64,000 nucleotides of DNA from Anaeropeptidivorans aminofermentans (GTDB taxonomy: Bacteria; Bacillota; Clostridia; Lachnospirales; UBA5962), in the NCBI RefSeq assembly GCF_940670685.1, contig NZ_OW711693.1:2356001-2420000 (forward strand). Reading direction: 5' to 3'. The number at the start of each line of letters is the position of its first letter. The stretch's first letter is position 1. The notes beneath the pieces were generated by a model. It saw nothing but the letters and a program-made list of their open reading frames with translations. It ran no database searches and had not been told where the DNA came from. The position numbers and the translations under genes were made by a program. Shown piece after piece: positions 33,840 through 43,808 of this stretch.

Positions 33840-34187
33840 ACAAGCCTCCTTAATTTTTTAGTGATGCAGTCCTATACCTTTTCATAATAAAAGCCGCAGG
33901 AATCACTCCCTTCGGCTTTTAAGCCAACCGAGATTTTTCAGTTCTCTATGGTTAATATTCTAAACACCTTTTCGCCTACTGTCAATGCAAATTAAAGCCT
34001 CCTTGTATAAATATATAAGCTGCCGCCGAATTAAACTAAAACTTGATTGGCTATACACTAAGACGTATAGACTCCTACTTATTTTTATTAAAACTTGATT
34101 ATTATGACTTGCTGTGTAAAAATAATAATAAAGCAATTGAATCTGTTTGGGTTTTACGCCCTCCAATAATACAAAGGAGTTTTAAAT
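33840..34187. other. Divergent region between degV and topB
   Basis: No gene is seen. A hairpin at about 33889-33920 (AAAAGCCG-CAGG / CCTTCGGCTTTT) lies 50 bases upstream of degV and could be part of a leader or end an upstream transcript. AAAACTTGATT occurs twice (about 34040 and 34090). The AAAGGAG ribosome site of topB is at 34174-34180. Confidence 0.4.
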
Positions 34188-36347
34188 TTGGGTAAAATTT
34201 TAATTATTGCCGAAAAACCGTCGGTAGCCCAGGATATTGCAAAAGTACTTAATGCAAAAGTTAAAGGCGACGGCTTTTTTTCGTCAGATGAATATATTGT
34301 TACATGGGCTCTGGGCCATCTTGTAAGCCTTGCGGAGCCGGAAGACTATGATGAAAAATATAAAAAATGGAAAATTGCCGACCTTCCCATTATGCCTGAA
34401 AAAATAAAGCTTAAGTCTGCTCCTAAAACGCAAAAGCAGCTTAATATCCTTAAAAAGCTTATGAATTCCGAGGATACGGAATCTATCATCTGCGCAACAG
34501 ACAGCGGACGGGAAGGTGAGCTTATTTTCAGATATATTTATGAGTTTACAAAATGCAGGAAGCCTTTTAAAAGGCTGTGGATTTCCAGTATGACGGATGC
34601 CGCCATAAAAAAAGGCTTTCAGGATATAAAGCCAGGCTCCGATTACGACAATCTTTATTATTCGGCTAAATGCCGCTCAGAAGCCGACTGGCTTGTAGGC
34701 ATTAATGCCTCCAGAGCCTACAGCCTGAAATATAATTCTCTTCTCAGCATAGGCAGGGTGCAAACCCCTACCCTTGCAATCATCACATCGAGGCAGGAGG
34801 AAATAGACGCCTTTGTTCCTCAGGATTATTGGCAGATAAAAGCTCAGTTCGGAGAATATATAGGCCTTTGGTCAACAGAAGATTTAAAGGATAATAAACT
34901 GTTTGACCTTGAAAAGGCAAATGAAATCATAAGTAAGCTACAAAGTAAAACCGGCACTGTCAAAGATATCATTAAAGAAAAAAAATCCCAGCCTCCCGGG
35001 CTTCTCTATGATTTGACCTTGCTTCAAAGAGAGGCCAACAGGAAATTCGGATATTCTGCAAAGGATACCTTAAGTATCGCCCAGGACCTTTATGAAAAGA
35101 GAAAGCTTATCACATATCCAAGAACCGACAGTCAGTATCTTTCCGACGATATGGTCCCAAAGCTTAAAACAGTAATTGAAAAGCTTAATATGGAGCCTTA
35201 TGGAGATTATGTTCATTACGTCCTTTCTCTTCCTAAGCTTCCGATTACCAAAAGAATCGTAGACAATAAGAAAATATCTGACCACCACGCCATTATTCCT
35301 ACGGAAAAGCAGGCTAATTTAAAAGCGCTTTCTTCCGGTGAATACAATATCTATGATTTAATCGTAAGAAAATTTCTTGCGGCGTTTTACCCTAATTATA
35401 TCTATAACGTAACAAAAATAATAACCCTTTCAGAGGAAGAGACATTTGTTACCCAAGGAAATACTGTAATCCAGCTGGGGTTTAGGGAGCTTTATAAAGA
35501 CGATAAAAAGCCTGCCAAGGAAGAAGAAGAGGCCATACTGCCCGATGTTAAAATCGGTGAGGAATTTCCTGTGCTTCATACGGAGCTTATCTCTAAAAAA
35601 ACAACGCCGCCGAAGCTTTATACAGAAGAAAGCCTTCTTGCCGCCATGGAAAACGCAGGCCGTTTTGTAGACGATGAAACCCTTAAGGAAAAACTTAAAG
35701 AATCGGGCATCGGTACGCCTGCCACAAGAGCCGCAATTATAGAAAGGCTGATTTCTGTAGGATATTTAACCCGTTCAGGCAAAAATTTGATCCCTACCGA
35801 AAAAGGAATGAATTTAATAAAAACCGTCCCCCATGAGCTGAAATCCCCCGAAACTACAGGCAAATGGGAAAAAGGCCTCACTTCCATAGCAAAGGGCAAT
35901 ATGGACAGCAGAAAATTCATGGACAGCATCGGCCGGTATGTAAAATACATAATTGACTGCTCTAAAAGCTCAAGTGCTGCGGTTCATTTTCCCAAAGACG
36001 AAAAAAAGACAAAGAAATATCCTTCCAAGAGCTTTGGAGACTGTCCTTTATGCAAGGAAGGAAAAGTCCTTGAAAACACAAAGGCATTTTATTGCAGCAG
36101 ATGGAAGGAAGGCTGTAAATTTACTCTTTGGAAAAGCATTTTAGACCGATACGGTCTTAAGCTCGACGAAAAAATTATAACTGAAGCCCTGCACAAAAGA
36201 AAAATCGAAGGCATTAAAATAGTAATGCCTCAAACCGGCGAAGAATGCACAGCAGATTTGGTATTGGATATGGAAAAAAATCCTTATTTACAGATTGTAA
36301 ATGTCAATAGGATAAATTCTGAAAAGCAAAAAACAAGGGACAGTTGA
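34188..36347 (+). CDS. topB: DNA topoisomerase III
   Basis: A type IA topoisomerase that decatenates replication and recombination intermediates. The 719-residue protein opens with the Toprim motif ILIIAEKPSVAQDIAKVL and later DSGREGELIFRYIY. The active-site tyrosine is in LITYPRTDSQYL (about residue 312). The C-terminus carries one zinc-finger-like segment, CPLCKEGKVLENTKAFYCSRW...C. TTG is the start with AAAGGAG upstream. The gene has its own terminator and is divergent from degV. Confidence 0.96.
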   Translation: MGKILIIAEKPSVAQDIAKVLNAKVKGDGFFSSDEYIVTWALGHLVSLAEPEDYDEKYKKWKIADLPIMPEKIKLKSAPKTQKQLNILKKLMNSEDTESIICATDSGREGELIFRYIYEFTKCRKPFKRLWISSMTDAAIKKGFQDIKPGSDYDNLYYSAKCRSEADWLVGINASRAYSLKYNSLLSIGRVQTPTLAIITSRQEEIDAFVPQDYWQIKAQFGEYIGLWSTEDLKDNKLFDLEKANEIISKLQSKTGTVKDIIKEKKSQPPGLLYDLTLLQREANRKFGYSAKDTLSIAQDLYEKRKLITYPRTDSQYLSDDMVPKLKTVIEKLNMEPYGDYVHYVLSLPKLPITKRIVDNKKISDHHAIIPTEKQANLKALSSGEYNIYDLIVRKFLAAFYPNYIYNVTKIITLSEEETFVTQGNTVIQLGFRELYKDDKKPAKEEEEAILPDVKIGEEFPVLHTELISKKTTPPKLYTEESLLAAMENAGRFVDDETLKEKLKESGIGTPATRAAIIERLISVGYLTRSGKNLIPTEKGMNLIKTVPHELKSPETTGKWEKGLTSIAKGNMDSRKFMDSIGRYVKYIIDCSKSSSAAVHFPKDEKKTKKYPSKSFGDCPLCKEGKVLENTKAFYCSRWKEGCKFTLWKSILDRYGLKLDEKIITEALHKRKIEGIKIVMPQTGEECTADLVLDMEKNPYLQIVNVNRINSEKQKTRDS

Positions 36348-36367
36348 TATAACACTGTCCCTTTATT
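36334..36367 (+). terminator. Terminator of topB
   Basis: AAGGGACAGT and ACTGTCCCTT form a hairpin over the stop codon, followed by TATTTTTATT. Confidence 0.8.
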
Positions 36368-36457
36368 TTTATTCAATATATTATTATTGATAATCGATAA
36401 AAATATATTGATTATTATGATACTCTCCTTTATAATATATCTAAAGGAGGCGAGGTA

Positions 36458-37108
36458 ATGAATATCAATACAAAATCTTTTACAAAGGATACGTTTAAAA
36501 TCAATCCGCAGCACTGTAATCTTCTGATTGCTTTTACGGTAATTATTATGGTTTTAATTTCTGTCAGCATCGCAAATGAAGTCATTTATATCCTCAATGC
36601 AGCAAGGGTATCACCGGAGCGTTTTTATACGGAAAATATATCGGGTTACGAAATAAGCATCACAGCTCCCATAGAAGGCGGAAAAAATATAAGCCGAATA
36701 TTTCCTAACGATAAGATACTACAATATCATGAAATGAACAGCTCTCTTTTAAAAAGGTTAGGAATCGTTCATAGCATCGTTACTGTATTATTTTTTTACA
36801 TTCCGGTAATCGGTATTGCAGCAAATATCATGTCTATTATTAAAAACATGAAAGAACAATATCCTCCGTTTTTGAAAGACAATGCTAAAAAGATAGCCCA
36901 AATAGGCGGAAATATAATTCTGCTTGGTTTTGCCAACACTCTTGCTCTTTTTGCTATTATTATATTCGCATATAATGATGTATGGATAGGCCTTAGGTTT
37001 CGTGATAAAGATGTTATTCTCATAGCCGTAGGGCTTCTCATGATTATTCTTTCAAGGATATTCAGCTACGGAAGCTATTTGCAGGAAGAATATGATGAAA
37101 CTATATAA
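36458..37108 (+). CDS. DUF2975-type membrane protein
   Basis: The 216-residue protein has four hydrophobic segments (about 25-45, 100-122, 148-170 and 182-202), with PPFLKDNAKKIAQIGGNIILLGF in the loop before the third; this pattern fits DUF2975. Function is unknown. Such proteins are regularly paired with a YozG-like XRE regulator, as here, with the regulator gene 49 bases downstream. AAAGGAGGCGAGG precedes the ATG. Confidence 0.75.
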   Translation: MNINTKSFTKDTFKINPQHCNLLIAFTVIIMVLISVSIANEVIYILNAARVSPERFYTENISGYEISITAPIEGGKNISRIFPNDKILQYHEMNSSLLKRLGIVHSIVTVLFFYIPVIGIAANIMSIIKNMKEQYPPFLKDNAKKIAQIGGNIILLGFANTLALFAIIIFAYNDVWIGLRFRDKDVILIAVGLLMIILSRIFSYGSYLQEEYDETI

Positions 37109-37157
37109 TTTAAAGTAAATTAACTATACTTGAAATAAGAAAGCTGAAGGTGGTCCT

Positions 37158-37373
37158 TTGAGCATAATATTAAGATTAGACAGGGTTATGGCAGACAGAA
37201 AAATCTCATTGAACGAGCTTGCTGAAAGGGTAGGAATAACCAACGCAAACCTTTCCAATTTAAAAACAGGTAAAGTCAAGGCAATCCGTTTTTCAACCCT
37301 TGAGGCCATATGCAGAGAGCTTGACTGCCAGCCCGGTGATATATTGGAATATGAAAAAGACATTAAACAATAA
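37158..37373 (+). CDS. YozG-like XRE transcriptional regulator
   Basis: The 71-residue single-domain HTH protein reads RKISLNELAERVGITNANLSNLKTGKVKAIRFSTLEAICRELDCQPGDILEY, the Cro/cI-type fold found in YozG-like regulators. TTG start with AAGGTGG upstream. It is the second gene after the DUF2975 protein and is probably co-transcribed; the two likely form a regulatory pair. Confidence 0.88.
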   Translation: MSIILRLDRVMADRKISLNELAERVGITNANLSNLKTGKVKAIRFSTLEAICRELDCQPGDILEYEKDIKQ

Positions 37374-37382
37374 TCAAAATAT

Positions 37383-37418
37383 ATAAAAACACCCGATATG
37401 TATCGGGTATTTTTATAT
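37383..37418 (+). terminator. Terminator after the XRE gene
   Basis: ATAAAAACACCCGATA and TATCGGGTATTTTTAT form a hairpin with a T-rich end, ten bases after the stop. Confidence 0.85.
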
Positions 37419-37517
37419 ATTAATAATTAATTTTAAGCCTTTAAACCTGCTTAATTTTTCATAAGTACACCATTACCTTGAGCGAATGCCCATAATAACT
37501 TAAGTGAAGCAATTGAA

Positions 37518-37748
37518 TTATTCTTCAAACTCCTCAGCTGCTGCAATTATTAATTCCTTCAGCTCTTCTTTGTCATATTTATCCGGCTTTATTTCAATTT
37601 GTAAATTTAAGAGCTCATCTTCCAAAGTATCGTAATCAGTTGAAAACGGAGTGGTCAAATCACCTTCAAATGTAATTTCTCCTTCAATCGTCCATACGTC
37701 CTCGCTTTTGTCAGCTGATAAAATAATAACTTCTTCAATCTGCACCAT
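37518..37748 (-). CDS. Small acidic protein, unknown function
   Basis: The 76-residue protein is strongly acidic. The sequence alternates hydrophobic and charged residues in its first half (VWTIEGEITFEGDL), suggesting a small beta sheet, and ends in a helix (YDKEELKELIIAAAEEFEE). I recognise no family. AAGGAGAG lies at a proper distance from the ATG. It lies 51 bases downstream of the flavin-reductase-like gene on the same strand and is probably co-transcribed with it. Confidence 0.65.
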   Translation of the reverse strand: MVQIEEVIILSADKSEDVWTIEGEITFEGDLTTPFSTDYDTLEDELLNLQIEIKPDKYDKEELKELIIAAAEEFEE

Positions 37749-37799
37749 AATTAAAAACTCTCCTTGTTATTTGTTAGATATATTATATGTTGGTTGTGT

Positions 37800-38384
37800 T
37801 TATTTAGTATCCTTTTTCTTCTTTTTAACGGAGAATCCAAATCCTCCGATGCTTTTTCCTGTGCCATAATACTTGCCATGGCTGTAAATGAGCGGCTTGG
37901 CTTTGTCAAGGTGAAACTTGCCTGTATTATCCATAAGGCTCTCATCTGCCGAAACGCTTAAAACCTCGGATAAAAACATATGATGGCTTCCAAGGGGCAG
38001 AATATCCTTCACTATGCATTCTATGGAAATAGGACTTTCTTTAACGGAGGGAGCCGAAACCATAGTTGATTTTATAGGCGTAAGCCCCGTATGCTCAAAC
38101 TTATCAATATCCCTTCCGCTTTTTACCCCGCAGAAATCTGTGGCTTTTGCAAGTTCTTCAGTCGTTACGTTAATAACAAAATTGCCGTATTTTTTTATGA
38201 TATTATAAGAGTACCTTTCAGGCCTCAAAGAAATATATGCCATGGCCGGATTTGTACATAAGGTTCCCGTCCAAGCAACAGTAACCATATTAAAGTCGGC
38301 CTGCTTATGAAAATCTCCCATGCTTACCAATACGGCCGGCAGCGGATATATCATAGTGCCCGGTTTCCATATTTGTCTTGACAT
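37800..38384 (-). CDS. Flavin reductase-like (FMN-binding split barrel) protein
   Basis: The protein of about 194 residues belongs to the flavin reductase-like/DIM6-NTAB family, which binds FMN and often acts as an NAD(P)H:flavin or flavoredoxin-type electron carrier. Recognisable parts are PLPAVLVSMGD, FNMVTVAWTGTLCTNPAMAYISLRPERYSY (about 32-61) and FVINVTTEELAKATDFCG. ATG at 38384 follows AAAGGGGTG; the frame extends 28 codons further upstream without a site. The true substrate is unknown. Confidence 0.88.
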   Translation of the reverse strand: MSRQIWKPGTMIYPLPAVLVSMGDFHKQADFNMVTVAWTGTLCTNPAMAYISLRPERYSYNIIKKYGNFVINVTTEELAKATDFCGVKSGRDIDKFEHTGLTPIKSTMVSAPSVKESPISIECIVKDILPLGSHHMFLSEVLSVSADESLMDNTGKFHLDKAKPLIYSHGKYYGTGKSIGGFGFSVKKKKKDTK

Positions 38385-38635
38385 AATATCACCCCTTTTA
38401 TACAAGCAGCTTATTTCTATAAAAATATGCCGGATAAATATATACGGATATTGCTTTACTATATTCATCCTGAATAATTAATATGCTGTAAGCAAAATAC
38501 ATTTTATAGTATGGTTTCAGTTTTGTAAAGCATATTTGAGTTTTTATTCATGAGTTTTTATTTTATTAAGCACGGTTACTGTTAAACTTGATATTTATCC
38601 TCAAATCTAGTAATATAATTGAAGTCAGTATACAC
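38385..38635. other. Upstream part of the long gap before rsmF
   Basis: AT-rich sequence in which I see no gene or clear structure. Confidence 0.3.
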
Positions 38636-38764
38636 CTATGGCAAAACAATGAATTAGCGTAACAAAAATCGTATATTTTGAATGGCTTAAAATAGCGATT
38701 CTATAGTTTAAGCCCTTTATGAAAAATAGGTTTTTGTTCCTACCTTAATCTTGTTTTGCTATAG
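38636..38764. repeat. MITE-like element with CTATGGCAAAACAA ends (family D)
   Basis: The inverted ends CTATGGCAAAACAA and TTGTTTTGCTATAG enclose GTAACAAAAATCGTATATTT, then TGAATGGCTTAAAATAGCG and the counterpart TTTATGAAAAATAGG/TTTTTGTT. A relative at 48027-48170 shares most of the inner part. The remaining gap (38765-38966) has hairpins at 38797-38818 (TGCCAAAAT/ATTTTGGCA) and about 38868-38899 (CATTTTG/CAAAATG). Confidence 0.8.
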
Positions 38765-38966
38765 TTTAAACGCATAAAAGCATTTGCCCCTGGTGCCAAA
38801 ATAAAATTTTGGCAAGGCACTGTAAAAAGATTTATAAGGTATCCAAAGAAACTTTGTAAATCCCCCATTTTGCCGGAAATGAATTTCGTCAAAATGATTA
38901 ATGTCTGGGTTTTTAAAATAGAACATTAGATAGATAATAGATTTTTATTATGAGGAATGAAAAAAT

Positions 38967-40328
38967 ATGATTCTTCCGCCAGATTATTTAAAGCATTTGG
39001 AGTCAATTTTAAAAGAAGAAATATCCAGCTATCAATTAAGCCTTAAGGATAAAAAAGCCCTTGGCTTAAGGGCAAATACTTTAAAAATAAGCCCTGAAAG
39101 ACTTTCAGACATTTTGGAAGGCTTAGAGGAGCCTGTCAAATGGTGCAAGGAGGGCTTTTACTATGACGAAGAATTTAAGCCGGGAAAAAGCCCTTATTAC
39201 CATGCAGGGCTTTTCTATATACAGGAGCCTAGCGCAATGCTTCCTGCTTCTGTAATCCCCATAGAAGAAAATGATAAAGTCCTTGATTTATGTGCTGCAC
39301 CCGGAGGGAAAAGCACCTATATCGGCTCAAGATTAAAAGGAACAGGCCTTCTTGTTTCAAATGACATAAGCCCTTCAAGAGCAAAAATTCTTCTTAAAAA
39401 TATAGAGCTTGCGGGAATAAAAAATGCCTGTGTATTAAGTGAAGCTCCTGAAAAACTTTCCTTAAAATTTCCTCAGTTTTTTGATAAGATATTAATTGAC
39501 GCCCCCTGCTCCGGCGAAGGCATGTTCAGAAAAGACGAAAACGCCGTAAATAGCTATATAGAAAAAGGTCCTGAATATTATATTCCCATACAGAAAAATT
39601 TGCTCTTGGAAGCTTCTAAAATGCTTAGGCCCGGCGGAATCATTGCTTATTCTACCTGTACTTTTAATATTATGGAAAACGAACTTATTATAAAAGACTT
39701 TCTGGATAATAACCTTTCTTTTTCTATTATGCCCATAGACCATGAAGATTACGGCATTTCAAAAGGCATGGCTATTTTATCGGAAAATGCGCAAAGCCTT
39801 TCTGCCTGCGGAAGAATATGGCCCCAAAGGCAAAAGGGAGAGGGCCATTTTATAGCCCTTTTAAAGCATAACGGAGAAAAAATGCCTTACGAAGCCCCTC
39901 CTTTTAAAGAGAATAAAATCAAAAACATTGAATATTTCCATGATTTTTGTAGAAACAATTTAAACATTAAACTGGAAGGAAATATGGTACAGCATGAATC
40001 CTCTTTAATGATGCTCCCTTACGGCATCACAGATTTAAAGGGCATAAGAACCGTAAGAAGCGGCTTTTACCTTGGCGATTTAAAAGAAAAACGCTTTGAG
40101 CCAAGCCATGCCCTTGCCATGGCTTTAAATAAAAATAATGCTAAAAACATCGTAAGCTTTACTGAAACTGATGAAGCCCTTTACAGATATTTAAAAGGTG
40201 AAAGCCTTCATATGGATATAAAAGACGGCTATGTGCTTCTATGCTTAAATGAGTGGCCCATAGGCTGGGGAAAAGCCTCAAACGGGCAGATTAAAAATAA
40301 ATATCCCAAAGGCCTTATGATGAATTGA
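38967..40328 (+). CDS. RsmF/RsmB-family rRNA cytosine methyltransferase
   Basis: An NOL1/NOP2/Sun-type enzyme that makes 5-methylcytosine in 16S rRNA. The 453-residue protein has the SAM motif VLDLCAAPGGKSTYIGSRL (about 110-128) and the two catalytic cysteines in DAPCSGEGMFRKD and AYSTCTFNIMENE. The C-terminal RsmF-type PUA-like extension is present (ALAMALNKN and GWGKASNGQIKNKYPKGL). It is 18 bases ahead of the YgiQ-type gene and probably shares its transcript. The exact target base cannot be assigned. Confidence 0.93.
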   Translation: MILPPDYLKHLESILKEEISSYQLSLKDKKALGLRANTLKISPERLSDILEGLEEPVKWCKEGFYYDEEFKPGKSPYYHAGLFYIQEPSAMLPASVIPIEENDKVLDLCAAPGGKSTYIGSRLKGTGLLVSNDISPSRAKILLKNIELAGIKNACVLSEAPEKLSLKFPQFFDKILIDAPCSGEGMFRKDENAVNSYIEKGPEYYIPIQKNLLLEASKMLRPGGIIAYSTCTFNIMENELIIKDFLDNNLSFSIMPIDHEDYGISKGMAILSENAQSLSACGRIWPQRQKGEGHFIALLKHNGEKMPYEAPPFKENKIKNIEYFHDFCRNNLNIKLEGNMVQHESSLMMLPYGITDLKGIRTVRSGFYLGDLKEKRFEPSHALAMALNKNNAKNIVSFTETDEALYRYLKGESLHMDIKDGYVLLCLNEWPIGWGKASNGQIKNKYPKGLMMN

Positions 40329-40346
40329 TTAGATTGAGATGATGAG

Positions 40347-42212
40347 ATGAATTACTTACCTGTATGCAAAAAAGATTTAGAAGAAAGAGGAATAGAGCAG
40401 CTGGACTTTATTCTGGTATCAGGGGACGCTTATGTGGATCACCCTTCCTTCGGTATTTCCATTATCGGAAGGCTTTTGGAGAGCCGGGGATATACCGTAG
40501 GCATTATTGCCCAGCCTGATTGGAAGGATTTAGAGAGTTTTAAAATATTCGGCCTGCCTCGTTTGTCCTTTTTGGTTTCAGGGGGCAATATAGATTCTAT
40601 GGTGAATCATTATACCGTGGCCAAAAAGCCCAGAAGCAGAGATTATTATTCTCCCGGCGGTCAAATGGGCCTTCGCCCCGACAGGGCAACCATCGTATAC
40701 TCAAATAAAATACGTGAAGCCTATAAAGATGCTTCCATAATCCTCGGGGGTATAGAAGCAAGCCTGAGAAGGCTTTCCCATTACGACTATTGGGATAATA
40801 AAGTAAGGCGTTCCATCCTTTTGGATAGTTCTGCCGACCTTCTCATATACGGCATGGCTGAGCATCAGATTATAGAGGTTGCGGAAGCCCTTGAAAGCGG
40901 CATAGAAGCAAAGGACATATGCTATATTTCCGGCTGTGTATATAAAACGGCTGATATTTCAAGCGTACAGGATTATATTATCCTCCCTTCTTATAAGGAG
41001 GTTTCAGAAGATAAAATTGCCTACTGCAAATCCTTTTTAAGCCAATATGAAAACACCGACAGCATCACAGCGAAAACCTTAATAGAGCCTTATGGGAATT
41101 TTTATGTAGTTCAGACGCCCCCTTCCGCCCCTATAACAACCTCTGAGTTCGATAATGTATATTCTCTGAACTATGAAAGAAATTACCACCCCATGTATGA
41201 AAAGGACGGCGGCATTCCCGCCATAGAAGAAGTAAAGTTCAGCATCATCTCCAACAGAGGCTGTTATGGAAACTGTAATTTCTGCGCCTTGGCCTTTCAT
41301 CAAGGCCGTGTAGTTCAAGCCAGAAGCCATCAGTCGATTCTATCAGAAGCCAAAAACTTCGTATGGGAGCCTGATTTTAAAGGATATATCCATGATGTCG
41401 GCGGCCCTACGGCAAACTTTCGTATGCCCGCCTGCAAAAAGCAGCTGAAATACGGCGCATGTAAAGACAGGCAATGCCTTTTTCCTGATCCTTGCCCCAA
41501 TCTTGACATCAGTCATAAGGATTACTTAAGCCTTTTAAGAAAGCTTAGAAACATTGAAGGCATAAAGAAGGTCTTTGTCCGTTCAGGCCTTCGATATGAT
41601 TATCTTATCCATGACAAGGATGATGAATTTTTTAAAGAGCTTTGCATGCATCACATCAGCGGACAGCTAAAGGTTGCTCCTGAGCATATTTCAAAAAATG
41701 TCCTTGAAAAAATGGGGAAGCCCCAAAAAGAAGTTTATTTTAAATTTACGAAAAAATATGCTGATATTAATAAAGCTCTTAATAAAAACCAGTTTATCGT
41801 CCCTTACCTTATGAGCAGCCACCCGGGAAGCGACCTTTCCTCCGCCGTAGAGCTAGCGGAATATTTAAGAGACTTAAACTATACCCCTGAACAGGTTCAG
41901 GATTTCTATCCTACGCCCGGGACTCTTTCCACCTGTATATATTATACAGGTATAGACCCCCGCACCATGGAAAAGGTCTATGTTCCCAAATCTCCCCATG
42001 AAAAGGCCATGCAAAGGGCTTTAATGCAGTACAGGCTTCCCAAAAATTACGACCTTGTAAAAGAGGCCCTTATGAAAGCCGGAAGGCAGGATTTAATCGG
42101 TTTCGATAAAAAATGCCTGATAAGGCCAAGAACAACGAAAAGGGAAGCTCCCGAAAAGAAAGCCCCTGAAAAAAAGAAATCCATAAGAAACGTACACAGA
42201 AAAAAGAATTAA
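40347..42212 (+). CDS. YgiQ-family radical SAM protein
   Basis: The 621-residue protein has the radical SAM CX3CX2C cluster in [19 protein letters not shown] (about 300-318), the N-terminal YgiQ domain ([23 protein letters not shown]) and a lysine-rich C-terminal tail. The function of YgiQ proteins is not established. A second cysteine-rich stretch ([18 protein letters not shown], about 370-390) could hold an additional cluster. It follows the rRNA methyltransferase gene by 18 bases, which may hint at an RNA-related role, but that is inference. Confidence 0.92.
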   Translation: MNYLPVCKKDLEERGIEQLDFILVSGDAYVDHPSFGISIIGRLLESRGYTVGIIAQPDWKDLESFKIFGLPRLSFLVSGGNIDSMVNHYTVAKKPRSRDYYSPGGQMGLRPDRATIVYSNKIREAYKDASIILGGIEASLRRLSHYDYWDNKVRRSILLDSSADLLIYGMAEHQIIEVAEALESGIEAKDICYISGCVYKTADISSVQDYIILPSYKEVSEDKIAYCKSFLSQYENTDSITAKTLIEPYGNFYVVQTPPSAPITTSEFDNVYSLNYERNYHPMYEKDGGIPAIEEVKFSIISNRGCYGNCNFCALAFHQGRVVQARSHQSILSEAKNFVWEPDFKGYIHDVGGPTANFRMPACKKQLKYGACKDRQCLFPDPCPNLDISHKDYLSLLRKLRNIEGIKKVFVRSGLRYDYLIHDKDDEFFKELCMHHISGQLKVAPEHISKNVLEKMGKPQKEVYFKFTKKYADINKALNKNQFIVPYLMSSHPGSDLSSAVELAEYLRDLNYTPEQVQDFYPTPGTLSTCIYYTGIDPRTMEKVYVPKSPHEKAMQRALMQYRLPKNYDLVKEALMKAGRQDLIGFDKKCLIRPRTTKREAPEKKAPEKKKSIRNVHRKKN

Positions 42213-42223
42213 GCTCATTAAAA

Positions 42224-42258
42224 AACCTTGGAGAGTTTTATCCTCCAAGGTTTTTATT
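42224..42258 (+). terminator. Terminator of the rsmF-ygiQ unit
   Basis: AACCTTGGAG and CTCCAAGGTT form a hairpin followed by TTTATTATTTG, 12 bases after the stop codon. Confidence 0.8.
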
Positions 42259-42374
42259 ATTTGTATAAAAAGACACAGAATTGGAAAACAGACAAATATA
42301 ATTTAAAAATACCGTGCAGGCTTAGAAAGTGCGGGTTTAGATTGCAACAGCAATTTAAAGTAAAATAGATAATT

Positions 42375-42402
42375 GCAGTAACAAAAATATTTTTGTTACT
42401 GC
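42375..42402. repeat. 28-base perfect palindrome related to family D
   Basis: GCAGTAACAAAAAT is followed directly by its complement. The same arm (GTAACAAAAA) occurs in the two family D elements. It lies 22 bases beyond the YibE/F stop and may act as its terminator. Confidence 0.7.
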
Positions 42403-42423
42403 TTTATTAAAATGTTACTATTA

Positions 42424-43584
42424 TTAATATAGTTCCCTTTCCTTATCAATATCTCTTGTAAGAAGCCTTGCAGATATAAGTGAAGTCAACGGAACTGTAA
42501 GAAGCATGCCAAAGCTTCCGACAATGGCCTGCAGCACTTCAACTACAATCATTTCCATATTCATCGTATATAATAAAGAATTATTATAGGCTATGAGCAA
42601 AAGCACAATGGAAAGGGAACCGCCGATATAGGCGAGAACCAAAGTGCTTGCCATGGTTCCTATGGTATCTTGGCCAATATTGATTCCCGATTGATAGATG
42701 CCTTTGAAGCTTCTTTTTCTCATTTTTCGGGCCACCTCCGAAAGAGCGGAGGAAATATCCACAGAAACGTCAAGCATACCCCCTATTCCCCCGATTAATA
42801 TAGAGCTGAACACAACGGCCTTTAAGTCAATAGGGTTATTTTCATTGAGTAAAAGCAGAAATATAGACTGGTCATCTACCAACCCCGTAAGATGAAGAAA
42901 TTTATTCATAAAAAGAGTGATAAGGCTTGCTAAAACAGCGCCGCCTATACAGCCGATTCCTGCGGAAAGGCTCTTTACATTTATACCGTTTACAAGGGTT
43001 AGGGTCATTACAACAATATAAAAGCAGGTTATAATAGACCAGAGATATATATTAAGCCCCGATAAAATAGCCGGAATAAATACGACGAAAATAGAAAGGC
43101 ATGTAAAAATCAAAGAAATAAGCGTGTTGATTCCCTTAAATCCGCCGAATATAATAAGGCATACGGCAAAAACTGCCCCCAGCGCCATAAGAGCGTCGCT
43201 TCTTATATAAGTACCCATAATCCATTCATCTTGGGCCTCGATATAGGCATCTTCCATCAAAAGAATTTTATCCCCTTTTTCAACTTCCTTTTGAGGCATA
43301 GGCTCGATAGAGTATTTATACTGCTTGGCTATGATTTCTTCGCCTTTTCTTTCACCGGATAATATTTTGGCCCTGAATTCTATGATAATATTTCCCTCAT
43401 CTTCTGAAACACCAAGAATCTTTTCGTTTGTTCTTTCAATTACTTCCATTACCTTTGCTTTAAGCCCTGTGCTTTGGGTATCGAAATAGCTTTTATAATT
43501 TTTCATGGCTATTTTATTCCCTACAAATAGATAAAGAATGGAAAGTATAATCGCACCTAAGTAAATTAACAGTTCTTTTCTCAT
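42424..43584 (-). CDS. YibE/F-family membrane protein
   Basis: The 386-residue protein has an N-terminal membrane anchor, an extracytoplasmic domain of about 90 residues and then seven to eight hydrophobic segments with the family pattern FGGFKGINTLISLIFTCLSIF and SSILIGGIGGMLDVSVDISSALSEVA (about 245-270). YibE/F proteins are of unknown transport function. ATG at 43584 is selected because AAAGGAGGACCC precedes it; the frame runs 15 codons further upstream. It appears monocistronic. Confidence 0.9.
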   Translation of the reverse strand: MRKELLIYLGAIILSILYLFVGNKIAMKNYKSYFDTQSTGLKAKVMEVIERTNEKILGVSEDEGNIIIEFRAKILSGERKGEEIIAKQYKYSIEPMPQKEVEKGDKILLMEDAYIEAQDEWIMGTYIRSDALMALGAVFAVCLIIFGGFKGINTLISLIFTCLSIFVVFIPAILSGLNIYLWSIITCFYIVVMTLTLVNGINVKSLSAGIGCIGGAVLASLITLFMNKFLHLTGLVDDQSIFLLLLNENNPIDLKAVVFSSILIGGIGGMLDVSVDISSALSEVARKMRKRSFKGIYQSGINIGQDTIGTMASTLVLAYIGGSLSIVLLLIAYNNSLLYTMNMEMIVVEVLQAIVGSFGMLLTVPLTSLISARLLTRDIDKERELY

Positions 43585-43643
43585 GGGTCCTCCTTTCGGC
43601 AAATAGCTGCCGAACCATTTCTTTTGCAAGTACAGATATGCTT

Positions 43644-43735
43644 ATTAAACATGAAAACAGTCTTTTTGTTTTCATGTTTAATAAGTTTTCCTTCTGTATA
43701 CAGCAAATAAACTTGATGTTTTTTCAAGTTTATTT
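43644..43735. repeat. Two consecutive strong hairpins
   Basis: The first, 43644-43682, has arms ATTAAACATGAAAACA and TGTTTTCATGTTTAAT; the second, 43705-43735, has arms AAATAAACTTGA and TCAAGTTTATTT. The region lies between the YibE/F start and the Lon-like stop and holds no gene. Confidence 0.6.
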
Positions 43736-43749
43736 ACTATATAAGCCAA

Positions 43750-43787
43750 AGAGACAAAGCTCACCTTTTCGTAAGGGCTTTTGTCTC
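43750..43787 (-). terminator. Terminator of the tsaE-tsaB-rimI-Lon operon
   Basis: GAGACAAAAGCCCTTAC and GTGAGCTTTGTCTC form an imperfect hairpin on the minus strand about 20 bases after the Lon-like stop. Confidence 0.65.
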
Positions 43788-43808
43788 CTTAGCTTTTACT
43801 TTATTTTA

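Noticed and set aside
34070-34187. Riboswitch upstream of topB
   Set aside because: No conserved riboswitch motif could be recognised; only AT-rich sequence and a ribosome site are present.
38385-38468. 28-codon N-terminal extension of the flavin reductase-like protein
   Set aside because: AAAGGGGTG directly precedes the ATG at 38384, and family members begin at that position.
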